This document shows, one piece after another, positions 1 through 5,272 of a stretch of 6,268 nucleotides of DNA. Both the position numbers and the translations under genes were made by a program. The notes beneath the pieces were generated by a model. That model was not told where the DNA came from. It made no database searches and saw nothing but the letters and a program-made list of their open reading frames with translations. This DNA is from Leadbetterella sp051649345 (GTDB taxonomy: Bacteria > Bacteroidota > Bacteroidia > Cytophagales > Spirosomataceae), in contig JBOFGX010000140.1 in the NCBI GenBank assembly GCA_051649345.1, positions 1-6,268 on the forward strand, read 5' to 3'. The stretch's first letter is position 1. The number at the start of each line of letters is the position of its first letter.

Positions 1-1014
1 CACCTCTTTGTAGCATTCTGCATGGTGGCAATTGTTCCACACATAATATGTTTTTTCAACACCGTCTTTGATTCCTTTTATTTGGCAACCTATAGATGTC
101 TGTCCAGTATAATTTTCTCCTAGAGATTCAGGAGGTGGCAATACCGCCTTCAAAAACTCCAAAGGAACGACATCCATGCCTTGAAATTTTATAGGCTTAA
201 TGCTTGTCATTCCTACGTTTTCTAGCACTTGTAAATGCGTGATATAGGCTTGCCCAAATGTCATCCAAAACCTAGCTCGCTTGAGGGTAGGGAAGTTTTT
301 TACCAAAGACTCCAGCTCTTCATGGTACAAGACATAGGATTCTCTAGCACCAATGTTGGGATAATCTATCGGTTTATGTATCGACATGGCCGGTATTTCT
401 ACCCATTCGCCATTTTCCCAGTATCTACCCGGTTGTGTAATTTCACGTATATTGATTTCTGGATTAAAATTCGTTGCAAATGCTTTTCCATGATCGCCTG
501 CGTTGCAATCAATAATATCTAAATAGTGCATTTCATCAAAATGGTGCTTGTTTGCATAGGCAGTAAACACCTGTGTAACTCCTGGGTCAAAGCCACAACC
601 TAAAAGTGCCATCAAGCCTTTTTCTTTGAATCGCTCTTGGTACGCCCATTGCCAGCTATATTCAAATTTTGCCACGTCTTTTGGTTCATAATTGGCTGTA
701 TCCATATAATGCACGTTGGTTTCCAAGCACGCATCCATGATCGTAAGGTCTTGATAAGGAAGAGCCACGTTGATAACCACTTTAGGCCCAAACGAACGAA
801 TCAGAGCGACCAATTCAGGTACTACGTCTGCATCTACTTGAGCCGTTTTAATACTCACTCCATGCATTTCTTTGATTTCAGCAGCGATTTTGTCGCATTT
901 CGATACCGTTCTGCTAGCAAGCATGATCTCCGAAAAAACATCTGAATTTAAGGCACATTTGTGGGCAACAACCGTCCCTACACCACCTGCACCTATAATT
1001 AAAACTTTAGACAT
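1..1014 (-). CDS. Saccharopine dehydrogenase-family protein, likely carboxynorspermidine/carboxyspermidine dehydrogenase (3' end outside window)
   Basis: The ATG is at 1014 and the frame stays open for 338 codons to the left edge, so the C-terminus is missing; the family is usually about 400 residues. An N-terminal Rossmann nucleotide-binding motif, GAGGVG, lies at residues 8-13 after a hydrophobic strand (VLIIG). Further family-like stretches are INVALPYQDL (81-90), HYMDTANYE (102-110), GCGFDPGVTQVF (139-150) and the Trp/Phe-rich ARFWMTFGQ (247-255). From memory of the family, this is the branch that reductively condenses aspartate semialdehyde with a diamine, using NADPH, to give carboxynorspermidine or carboxyspermidine, which a PLP decarboxylase then converts to the polyamine. 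It should be cytoplasmic. The branch is very often annotated simply as saccharopine dehydrogenase, and lysine-pathway activity cannot be excluded from sequence alone. A TAnnTTTG box lies 25-32 bp upstream. No decarboxylase gene is visible in the window. Confidence 0.9.
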   Translation of the reverse strand, partial: MSKVLIIGAGGVGTVVAHKCALNSDVFSEIMLASRTVSKCDKIAAEIKEMHGVSIKTAQVDADVVPELVALIRSFGPKVVINVALPYQDLTIMDACLETNVHYMDTANYEPKDVAKFEYSWQWAYQERFKEKGLMALLGCGFDPGVTQVFTAYANKHHFDEMHYLDIIDCNAGDHGKAFATNFNPEINIREITQPGRYWENGEWVEIPAMSIHKPIDYPNIGARESYVLYHEELESLVKNFPTLKRARFWMTFGQAYITHLQVLENVGMTSIKPIKFQGMDVVPLEFLKAVLPPPESLGENYTGQTSIGCQIKGIKDGVEKTYYVWNNCHHAECYKEV

Positions 1015-1038
1015 GTGTATTGAATAATTTTTGTGCTG

Positions 1039-1046
1039 CAAAAGTA
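1039..1046 (-). promoter_or_regulatory. Bacteroidota -7 promoter box for the dehydrogenase gene
   Basis: Read on the minus strand this is TACTTTTG, an exact match to the TAnnTTTG consensus of the Bacteroidota housekeeping sigma factor. It lies 25-32 bp before the ATG at 1014. I found no TTTG -33 element at the usual spacing of about 19 bp; the nearest TTTG (minus strand, 1078-1075) is 28 bp away. The same 8-mer occurs in the promoter before 5273. Confidence 0.55.
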
Positions 1047-1109
1047 ATCCAAAAAATGCATTCGATCATGGACTCAAAATATTATTTTACTTTGAATCTA
1101 TATCAATAG

Positions 1110-1122
1110 TCCCTTAAAGGGA
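1110..1122. repeat. Short palindrome (TCCCT-TAA-AGGGA)
   Basis: This is a 13-bp near-perfect palindrome that could fold as a 5-bp stem with a 3-nt loop. It lies in the 168-bp gap between the exported-protein gene (stop at 1183) and the dehydrogenase gene. It could be a weak terminator for the upstream minus-strand gene or an operator for the dehydrogenase gene, but no U-run follows directly on either strand. Its function is open. Confidence 0.3.
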
Positions 1123-1182
1123 TACTCATACCATTTTGATTCTTTTTCAAAATTGTGTAAATTCTGAGGATTTATTTTAGAA

Positions 1183-1626
1183 TTAGTTAAGAATCTTAAT
1201 CAACTTATCTTTAGATTTTTTTGTAACAACATTTCCTTTTTTGAAACTCCAAATAACTAAAAATTTGCCTTTAGAAAAAAACTCCTCAGGATGTTCCCTA
1301 GTAGGTTTATTACCACCCCAAAGAAGAGAACCCAAAAATAATTCAGCCTTAAAATTATCATCAAATTCAAAATACAATATAGATCCGCTGTCTTTTTTAT
1401 TATCAAAATTTTGGATTCTTTTTGAAACTAGATTTCCAATTATTGAACTATAAATAGAAGGATCTTTATAAAACAAGGTAGCTTGAATCGAGATACAGTT
1501 GTTGTTGTCAGATAATTTATAACCATCTGGAATTTCATTTTGATATAATTGAAGACTATCTATATTTTGAGCTTTTGTATGAAAGGAAATAAGAAGGTTA
1601 AATAATAAAAATGATATAATTCTCAT
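1183..1626 (-). CDS. Small exported protein of unknown function
   Basis: The gene encodes 147 residues and starts at an ATG. Residues 1-20 look like a Sec signal peptide: Arg at position 2, a hydrophobic core FLLFNLLISF, then HTKAQ, with probable cleavage near Ala19/Gln20. The mature part is about 127 residues with no further membrane segment. A distinctive block, WGGNKPTREHPEEFFSKGK (103-121), is followed by a beta-like strand FLVIWSF and a Lys-rich tail with about 11 Lys in the last 30 residues. I vaguely associate the block containing PT, EHPEEF and IWSF with uncharacterised Bacteroidota proteins, but no function is known to me. There is one cysteine, Cys44, not placed as a lipobox. The gene is conspicuously A+T-rich: 60-base samples at 1201-1260 and 1381-1440 contain 14 and 16 G+C, against 29 at 2041-2100 in the next gene, which hints at later acquisition. 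It has its own promoter-like box upstream and is probably monocistronic. Confidence 0.75.
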   Translation of the reverse strand: MRIISFLLFNLLISFHTKAQNIDSLQLYQNEIPDGYKLSDNNNCISIQATLFYKDPSIYSSIIGNLVSKRIQNFDNKKDSGSILYFEFDDNFKAELFLGSLLWGGNKPTREHPEEFFSKGKFLVIWSFKKGNVVTKKSKDKLIKILN

Positions 1627-1647
1627 AGAATTTTATTGATGTATCAC

Positions 1648-1675
1648 CAAATATAAAATCTGGTTTTTATACAAA
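1648..1675 (-). promoter_or_regulatory. Probable promoter of the small exported protein gene
   Basis: On the minus strand, TATATTTG (1655-1648) matches TAnnTTTG exactly, and a TTTG at 1675-1672 could serve as the -33 element. The 16-bp spacer is a little shorter than the usual 19 or so. The box lies 22-29 bp before the ATG at 1626. A second TAnnTTTG match (TAATTTTG, 1679-1672) overlaps the -33 element. In such A+T-rich DNA chance matches are plausible. Confidence 0.4.
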
Positions 1676-1678
1676 ATT

Positions 1679-1696
1679 AGAATTTGTGATAATTCT
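1679..1696 (-). terminator. Possible weak terminator hairpin after the VWA gene
   Basis: AGAATT and AATTCT form a perfect 6-bp inverted repeat with a 6-nt loop, 27 bp past the VWA stop codon. On the minus strand it is followed by TAATTTTG, only a short U-tract. The stem is A+T-rich and therefore weak, and it partly overlaps the promoter boxes of the next gene. It could equally be an operator half-site pair. Confidence 0.25.
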
Positions 1697-1722
1697 TAAT
1701 AAGATGCCCCCATTTTTTTAAC

Positions 1723-2826
1723 TCACTTCACATTCCGTCTACGATTCCGCTCAAAATCTTCGATGACGAATCCGCCCAATCCATCGAGGTTGGAATAGTA
1801 GGCACGGCCGTTGTTGATTTGGGTAAATTCTTGTACAAACTGTTTGAGATAGGGATCACTCGCAATCATGAATGTTGTGATCGGGATATGGAGTCTCCGT
1901 GCTTGTGCAGCAATATCTAGGGTTTTATTGATGATTTTACGGTCGAGACCAAAGCTATTTTTATAGTATCGGATACCTTCTTTCAAGCAAGTAGGCTTTC
2001 CGTCCGTAATCATAAAAATTTGTTTGTTTCTCGACTTTTTTCGGCGTAAGATATTCATAGCCAGTTCCAAGCCAGCTACGGTATTGGTATGATAAGGGCC
2101 TACTTCTAGATATGCAATATCTTTCAGTTGTATTTGCCATGCATCGTTCCCAAACACAATAATGTCCAGGCTGTCTTTGGGATAACGAGTACGGATGATC
2201 TCAGCTAAAGCCAATCCTACCTTTTTGGCAGGCGTAATGCGGTCTTCACCGTAAAGAATCATGGAGTGGCTAATATCAATCATGAGTACTGTGCTTGTCT
2301 GTAGATTGGATTCTTGCTCAATCACTTCCAGATCTTTATCGTAGAGAGTGATTTCATCCCCAAGACCATTGTTTATCTGAGCATTGCGGAAGGATTCTGT
2401 AATGGCTATTTGTTCCATGCCATCCCCAAACTGGTAACTTCGTATGTCGGAACTCAATTCATCACCTGAACCCGAAAACGGAACTTTATGGTTGCCAGTG
2501 GATTTACTACGTTTTAGTTTACCAAAAATCTCTTCTAGGCTTCTTTTACGGATACTTTGTTCTGATTTGGCCGTCATTTGCATTTCGCCTTCCTGATTTT
2601 CTTCAGTAAGGTAGCCTTTGACTTTGAGTTCGTCTATGAAATCGGCCATTCCATAAGAATCGTCTGTGAGATTGTGTTTTCTATCCAGTTCACTCATATA
2701 GGATAGTGCTTCTGTGACATTACCTGAAAAAATGAGCAACAATTGCTGAAAAATATCCAGTAATTGGTCAAATTTAGCCGATTTGTTATCTTCTGGTCGA
2801 TATTCAAAAAACTGAAATCCTAGCAT
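1723..2826 (-). CDS. VWA-domain protein with intact MIDAS (magnesium-chelatase ChlD-like / CoxE-like)
   Basis: The gene encodes 367 residues from the ATG at 2826. Residues 1-85 are predicted helical (FDQLLDIFQQLLLIFSG and following), then comes a charged linker with a conserved-looking SEQSIRKRSLEEIFGKLKRSK segment (89-108) and a GSGDELSSDIRSYQFGD stretch (about 119-135). The C-terminal half is a von Willebrand A domain. Its metal-ion-dependent adhesion site (MIDAS) is complete: D184-I-S186-H-S188, Thr247/Thr249 in HTNT, and Asp275 in MITDGKP. There is no signal peptide or membrane segment, so it should be cytoplasmic. Bacteroidota relatives typically act with a MoxR- or ChlI-like AAA+ ATPase, but no ATPase gene is next to it here. 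The frame also extends to a TTG at 2865, adding 13 residues (MFSKKCIILKDAY). I prefer the ATG because relatives, as I recall them, begin with a short M-x-G-aromatic segment such as MLGFQFFEY. The substrate and role are unknown. Confidence 0.88.
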   Translation of the reverse strand: MLGFQFFEYRPEDNKSAKFDQLLDIFQQLLLIFSGNVTEALSYMSELDRKHNLTDDSYGMADFIDELKVKGYLTEENQEGEMQMTAKSEQSIRKRSLEEIFGKLKRSKSTGNHKVPFSGSGDELSSDIRSYQFGDGMEQIAITESFRNAQINNGLGDEITLYDKDLEVIEQESNLQTSTVLMIDISHSMILYGEDRITPAKKVGLALAEIIRTRYPKDSLDIIVFGNDAWQIQLKDIAYLEVGPYHTNTVAGLELAMNILRRKKSRNKQIFMITDGKPTCLKEGIRYYKNSFGLDRKIINKTLDIAAQARRLHIPITTFMIASDPYLKQFVQEFTQINNGRAYYSNLDGLGGFVIEDFERNRRRNVK

Positions 2827-3138
2827 GTATGCGTCTTTTAAGATAATACACTTTTTTGAAAACAAATGTTCAAATTAAAAGGAATTGAAATCTTTAAGCT
2901 TAGGAAAGTGCTTTTTTAGTTGTGATTTATTTTAAGTGACATATCCTAATAGTAGGAACCTTAGGTAATTAGAATTAATTATTCGTAAAAAGAAGAAAAC
3001 AGCCCGTTTTAAAATTTGATTTTAGGATAGTTCTTTGATAGCGTACTGCTTAAATTTTAAAGAGGGTCGTTGTTTTATTCATGTTTTTTTTGGTTTCTTT
3101 TTTTTCAAAAAAAAAGAAACGCCGTCCGCAGGACAATT
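2827..3138. other. 312-bp gap between the VWA and permease genes
   Basis: No coding region of its own is supported here. On the minus strand the VWA frame continues open to a TTG at 2865, with an in-frame stop at 2877-2875. No exact TAnnTTTG box was found for the VWA gene; the closest is TTAATTTG (minus, 2878-2871), with one mismatch. Small dyads include CCTA-ATAG-TAGG (2945-2956), with only 4-bp arms. The right end holds a strong T/A inverted repeat and a short G+C stem, listed separately. I see no tRNA-like fold or known riboswitch core. Confidence 0.5.
3093..3134 (-). terminator. T/A inverted repeat plus short G+C stem after the permease gene, likely terminator
   Basis: Positions 3093-3105 (GTTTC then T8) and 3108-3120 (A8 then GAAAC) form 13-bp perfect complementary arms around a 2-nt centre (CA). 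Just to the right, 3124-3134 is GTCC-GCA-GGAC, a 4-bp G+C stem. In the minus direction the transcript leaves the permease stop at 3139, meets the G+C stem after 4 bases, then GGCGTTTC and nine T, then the A run. The G+C stem followed by a U-tract resembles an intrinsic terminator, although the stem is short and set back 8 nt from the U-run. The long T/A palindrome could form a hairpin on either strand. The unit may also be a dispersed intergenic repeat. Confidence 0.45.
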
Positions 3139-4125
3139 TTAAATCGAATCAGAACGCTTTCTACTGGATAAAAACGCAAATCCCGCAAATCCCAAAGAAA
3201 TAGTGACGGCACACATCAATAATTGCATAAATGAGGGTTTTATGACCCAAATAGCACCAATAAATTGGACAAAAAGGATAATGTATAAAAAACTGGCAAT
3301 GGCTTTTCGAGGGAGTTTCGACATCACAAAGGAACCAAGAGGAGCAAATAGGATTACAAACGGAATACAGGCTAACCACATTTCTTTGGCTTCTACTTGA
3401 AAATCGTCCAAGACACTTGCATGAATAAAAAATCCCAAGAGCGTTTCCAAGGTCATAATGATGATAGATGAAGGTACTGCCGTTTTTTCGTTGATCCCAT
3501 AAAAAATAGTCATGAGGCAAAATGTGAAAATATTGATTCCCGTTCCAAAAATTGAAGAAATAATACCGCCAATAAATCCGAAGGTTAATAGCAAGTATAT
3601 GTCTTTACCATTAAAATTCTCAATCGTATCGGATACCTGTCTTTCTGGTTTTTTGTTTTCTTTCCATAGAACAATCCCAAAACTCAGCCACAAAGACACA
3701 AAAAACAGCTTTGCAATAGGAGGGGAGATCAAAGGGACCACATAATAGGTTCCAAGTATGAGTCCAAACGCTCCACCCAAGGTTACGTATTTGATGTAAT
3801 TCCAGTCCAGTTTCATACGTAATCCCAAAATCAATAAGCTTGCAGAGGTCATACCGAGACTTTGGATAGCAAACGCAAAATTCCGAGCCACTGGCGGTGC
3901 AATATCTAGTATTAGGGTAAAAACAGGATAGGCAATAGCAGCACTGCCTTCGGGGCTAGATCCAGCGATAAATGACCCGAAAATCATTGTTATGATGGAA
4001 TATATGTGTTTGGGTATAACATAAAACAATTGGTTTTGCGTCATGTATATAGTCCAAACGACGGTCACTAGGACCAAGAAGGAAATATAGAGTAAAGGGT
4101 ATTTTTTTTGTGGTTTTAAAGGCAT
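3139..4125 (-). CDS. TauE/SafE-family membrane permease (sulfite/organosulfonate exporter-like)
   Basis: The gene encodes 328 residues. The ATG at 4125 is fixed by an in-frame TGA directly before it. The protein is strongly hydrophobic with roughly 8-10 membrane segments, for example near 11-28, 40-56, 85-101, 113-132, 137-154, 176-194, 215-235, 249-268, 275-295 and 300-319. Two internally similar glycine-rich segments, GSFIAGSSPEGSAAIAYPVF (50-69) and GFIGGIISSIFGTGINIFTF (183-202), begin the two halves, as expected for the duplicated TauE/SafE fold. A charged loop (154-175, KENKKPERQ...) separates the halves, and a basic SSRKRSDSI tail follows. It should sit in the inner membrane. The family moves sulfite, sulfoacetate and related anions, but many members have unknown substrates, and no sulfur-metabolism gene is nearby. 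The 313 bp to the VWA start and the hairpin after its stop suggest a separate transcript. Confidence 0.85.
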   Translation of the reverse strand: MPLKPQKKYPLLYISFLVLVTVVWTIYMTQNQLFYVIPKHIYSIITMIFGSFIAGSSPEGSAAIAYPVFTLILDIAPPVARNFAFAIQSLGMTSASLLILGLRMKLDWNYIKYVTLGGAFGLILGTYYVVPLISPPIAKLFFVSLWLSFGIVLWKENKKPERQVSDTIENFNGKDIYLLLTFGFIGGIISSIFGTGINIFTFCLMTIFYGINEKTAVPSSIIIMTLETLLGFFIHASVLDDFQVEAKEMWLACIPFVILFAPLGSFVMSKLPRKAIASFLYIILFVQFIGAIWVIKPSFMQLLMCAVTISLGFAGFAFLSSRKRSDSI

Positions 4126-4143
4126 TCAAGTAGATGAATTGGA

Positions 4144-4151
4144 CAAATATA
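4144..4151 (-). promoter_or_regulatory. Bacteroidota -7 promoter box for the permease gene
   Basis: The minus strand reads TATATTTG, an exact TAnnTTTG match 19-26 bp before the ATG at 4125, leaving a short 5' leader. No TTTG lies at the ideal distance; the minus strand has CTTG at 4168-4165 (13-bp spacer) and TTTG at 4190-4187 (35-bp spacer). Confidence 0.5.
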
Positions 4152-4246
4152 AGGAGGAAACATACAAGTCTTTAGTATCCAGAAAGCAAAGATTCGGTTA
4201 TTTTAAACAAAATCCCGATATTTGGAAAAACTAAGTAAACTTTTTT

Positions 4247-4654
4247 ATGGCAAAGGCAGTCGACTCTTTAGAAAATATTCATACTTCTTTAGACGAATTG
4301 GATCTCAAGATGAAGACTTTTCTCAATCATCAGTCTCAATTGATCGACAACTACGATATTTTGATCGCAAACCAACAAAAAGTTTCACAAAATCATGATA
4401 TTGTTGTTTCTAATCAACAAACCATTATCAAGAATCAAGGGATTATTACACAGAATCAATCCTCTATTATTCATAATCAGGCTGTTATTGTAAAAAATCA
4501 AGCGTATCTCAAGACATTTTTACATACACAAGCGGAGATACTATCCTTGTTAACTAGAAAATCAAAGGCGGAAATTGACCTAGAAGTGAATGCTTTCTTC
4601 GAAAATGCCCAAAAAGAAATCGCTAGTGGTTTTGAGAAAGCAGTGAATGTGTAG
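4247..4654 (+). CDS. Heptad-repeat coiled-coil protein with asparagine at every d position
   Basis: The gene encodes 135 residues. An in-frame TAA at 4232-4234 fixes the ATG at 4247 as the first possible start. There is no signal peptide or membrane segment, so it is probably cytoplasmic. Residues 1-31 are helical and charged. Residues 32-87 are eight unbroken heptads of the form (I/V/L)-x-x-N-(Q/H/Y)-x-x: residues 32, 39, 46, 53, 60, 67, 74 and 81 are Leu, Ile or Val, and Asn stands exactly every seven residues at 35, 42, 49, 56, 63, 70, 77 and 84. The tail (88-135) is amphipathic helix, ending in ENAQKEIASGFEKAVNV. With the aliphatic residue at a, Asn falls at d, the pattern called N@d in trimeric coiled coils. 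I do not recognise a named family and assign no function. It converges on the XRE gene with only 2 bp between stop codons. The upstream box GATATTTG (4217-4224) is one base off TAnnTTTG. Confidence 0.85.
   Translation: MAKAVDSLENIHTSLDELDLKMKTFLNHQSQLIDNYDILIANQQKVSQNHDIVVSNQQTIIKNQGIITQNQSSIIHNQAVIVKNQAYLKTFLHTQAEILSLLTRKSKAEIDLEVNAFFENAQKEIASGFEKAVNV
4340..4507 (+). repeat. Eight 21-bp coding repeat units
   Basis: These are the DNA units encoding the eight heptads. The codon pair Asn-Gln/His/Tyr, mostly AAT-CAA or AAT-CAG, recurs every 21 bp at 4349, 4370, 4391, 4412, 4433, 4454, 4475 and 4496. The other codons of each unit have diverged, so the array is old or held at the protein level rather than recently amplified. 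Confidence 0.8.
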
Positions 4655-4656
4655 TA

Positions 4657-5133
4657 TTAACTAGTTTGCCTTAGTTTGATATTGTCTTCCAATAAGCCAA
4701 TTTGGGTTTTTAGTAGCATAATTTCCATTTCTTTGCCTTCCCGTAATTGCTCTTGAAGCTTGAATTGAACCTGTAGTCCTTCGATTTTCTGTTTCTGCAG
4801 TTTTAAATCCATCTCTATCTGATTTTTTTCAACCTCGAGTTCTTCAATAAAATTTTTATATTGGCTAACTTCTTTTGCTGCAGAATTCAATTTTTTAACA
4901 GCTTGACCTCCAGATTCATTTTTTTCCAGAATTTCGGAATATTCAAGCTGATCTACACTTACGGAGAAATATTCAGCTATTTTTCTGGCAATAAGAATTG
5001 TTGGAGAGAATTTATCATTCTCATAATCGGAAAGTGCACTTTTACTGATGTTTAGCGTATCTGATAGTTCTTCTAAAGTTAGTTTTCTTAACTTCCTTAA
5101 AGCCTTTATGTTTTCTGAAAAAAAGGATTTCAT
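4657..5133 (-). CDS. XRE-family transcriptional regulator with C-terminal coiled coil
   Basis: The gene encodes 158 residues. An in-frame TAA at 5139-5137 makes the ATG at 5133 the first possible start. Residues 8-62 form a Cro/CI-type helix-turn-helix: IKALRKLRKLTLEELSDTLN, ISKSALSDYENDKFSPT, then ILIARKIAEYFSVSVDQL. The recognition helix is around SKSALSDYEND (30-40). After a Gly-rich hinge (ESGGQ, 73-77), residues about 86-152 are a highly charged coiled coil with aliphatic residues in heptad spacing (FIEELEVEKNQIEMDLKL...). There is no peptidase, cupin or other ligand domain, so the coiled coil probably sets the oligomer or binds a partner. It is cytoplasmic and DNA-binding. It is transcribed divergently from the barrel-lipoprotein pair, and a perfect palindrome lies 14 bp before its start, which suggests autoregulation and control of that pair. 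That target is inferred from position only. Confidence 0.9.
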   Translation of the reverse strand: MKSFFSENIKALRKLRKLTLEELSDTLNISKSALSDYENDKFSPTILIARKIAEYFSVSVDQLEYSEILEKNESGGQAVKKLNSAAKEVSQYKNFIEELEVEKNQIEMDLKLQKQKIEGLQVQFKLQEQLREGKEMEIMLLKTQIGLLEDNIKLRQTS

Positions 5134-5146
5134 AAATTATTTATTC

Positions 5147-5156
5147 CAAAATTTTG
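5147..5156. promoter_or_regulatory. Palindromic operator candidate (CAAAATTTTG)
   Basis: This is a perfect 10-bp palindrome, with further matching pairs outside it that give an imperfect 22-bp dyad (5141-5162). It contains the TTTG -33 element of the plus-strand promoter and lies 14-23 bp before the ATG of the XRE gene, where binding could affect both directions. A related 14-mer (CCAATATTTTAGAT, 5189-5202) matches CCAAAATTTTGAAT (5146-5159) at 11 of 14 bases, 43 bp apart, close to four helical turns. The A+T richness makes chance similarity possible. Confidence 0.45.
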
Positions 5157-5183
5157 AATTAATTGATTTGTTGTATACTTTTG
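5153..5183 (+). promoter_or_regulatory. Bacteroidota promoter for the barrel-lipoprotein operon
   Basis: The -33 element TTTG (5153-5156) and the -7 element TACTTTTG (5176-5183) are separated by exactly 19 bp, a near-ideal match to the TTTG / TAnnTTTG consensus. Transcription should start a few bases past 5183, giving a leader of roughly 85 nt before the GTG at 5273. It is the best-formed promoter in the window. Confidence 0.7.
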
Positions 5184-5192
5184 TCTATCCAA

Positions 5193-5218
5193 TATTTTAG
5201 ATATTTACTCCTAAAATA
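5193..5218 (+). promoter_or_regulatory. Inverted repeat in the 5' leader of the barrel gene
   Basis: TATTTTAG (5193-5200) and CTAAAATA (5211-5218) are perfect 8-bp complements around a 10-nt spacer. They begin about 10 bp past the -7 box, so the element is either an operator just downstream of the start site or a weak A+T-rich hairpin in the leader RNA. The arm-to-arm centre distance of 18 bp, near two helical turns, fits a dimeric regulator. Confidence 0.45.
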
Positions 5219-5272
5219 GGCAATTATCACTTAAAAAATTCGAAATTCTGGAAAAATAAACCAAATACTCCT

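Noticed and set aside
235..945. Plus-strand frames 235-522 (95 codons) and 637-945 (102 codons)
   Set aside because: Both lie antisense inside the dehydrogenase gene, whose minus-strand translation carries a Rossmann motif and family-like blocks throughout. The plus-strand products have no recognisable features.
3081..3200. Possible 39-codon plus-strand peptide starting at ATG 3081 through the T/A repeat
   Set aside because: The translation is driven by homopolymer runs (Phe- and Lys-rich), it overlaps the permease 3' end antisense, and no promoter was seen. It is better explained as the inverted repeat.
3161..3745. Frames inside the permease gene (minus 3161-3520; plus 3203-3400 and 3512-3745)
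   Set aside because: They overlap a continuous 328-codon membrane protein with clear internal duplication. Their Cys/His/aromatic-rich translations are typical of off-frame reading.
4340..4507. The 21-bp periodicity considered as a CRISPR-like or noncoding tandem repeat
   Set aside because: The period is exactly seven codons, lies in frame inside a gene, and the conserved positions are protein-level (Asn and aliphatic residues), so it is a coding heptad repeat.
4861..5055. Plus-strand frame of 64 codons antisense to the XRE gene; similarly 1241-1453 antisense to the small exported protein gene
   Set aside because: The opposite strand in each case encodes a protein with a recognisable domain or signal peptide, so these are shadows.
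4657..5133. XRE gene plus a small neighbouring gene considered as a toxin-antitoxin pair
   Set aside because: The neighbour is convergent rather than co-transcribed, is a regular coiled coil without any toxin fold motif, and the regulator is longer than typical antitoxins.
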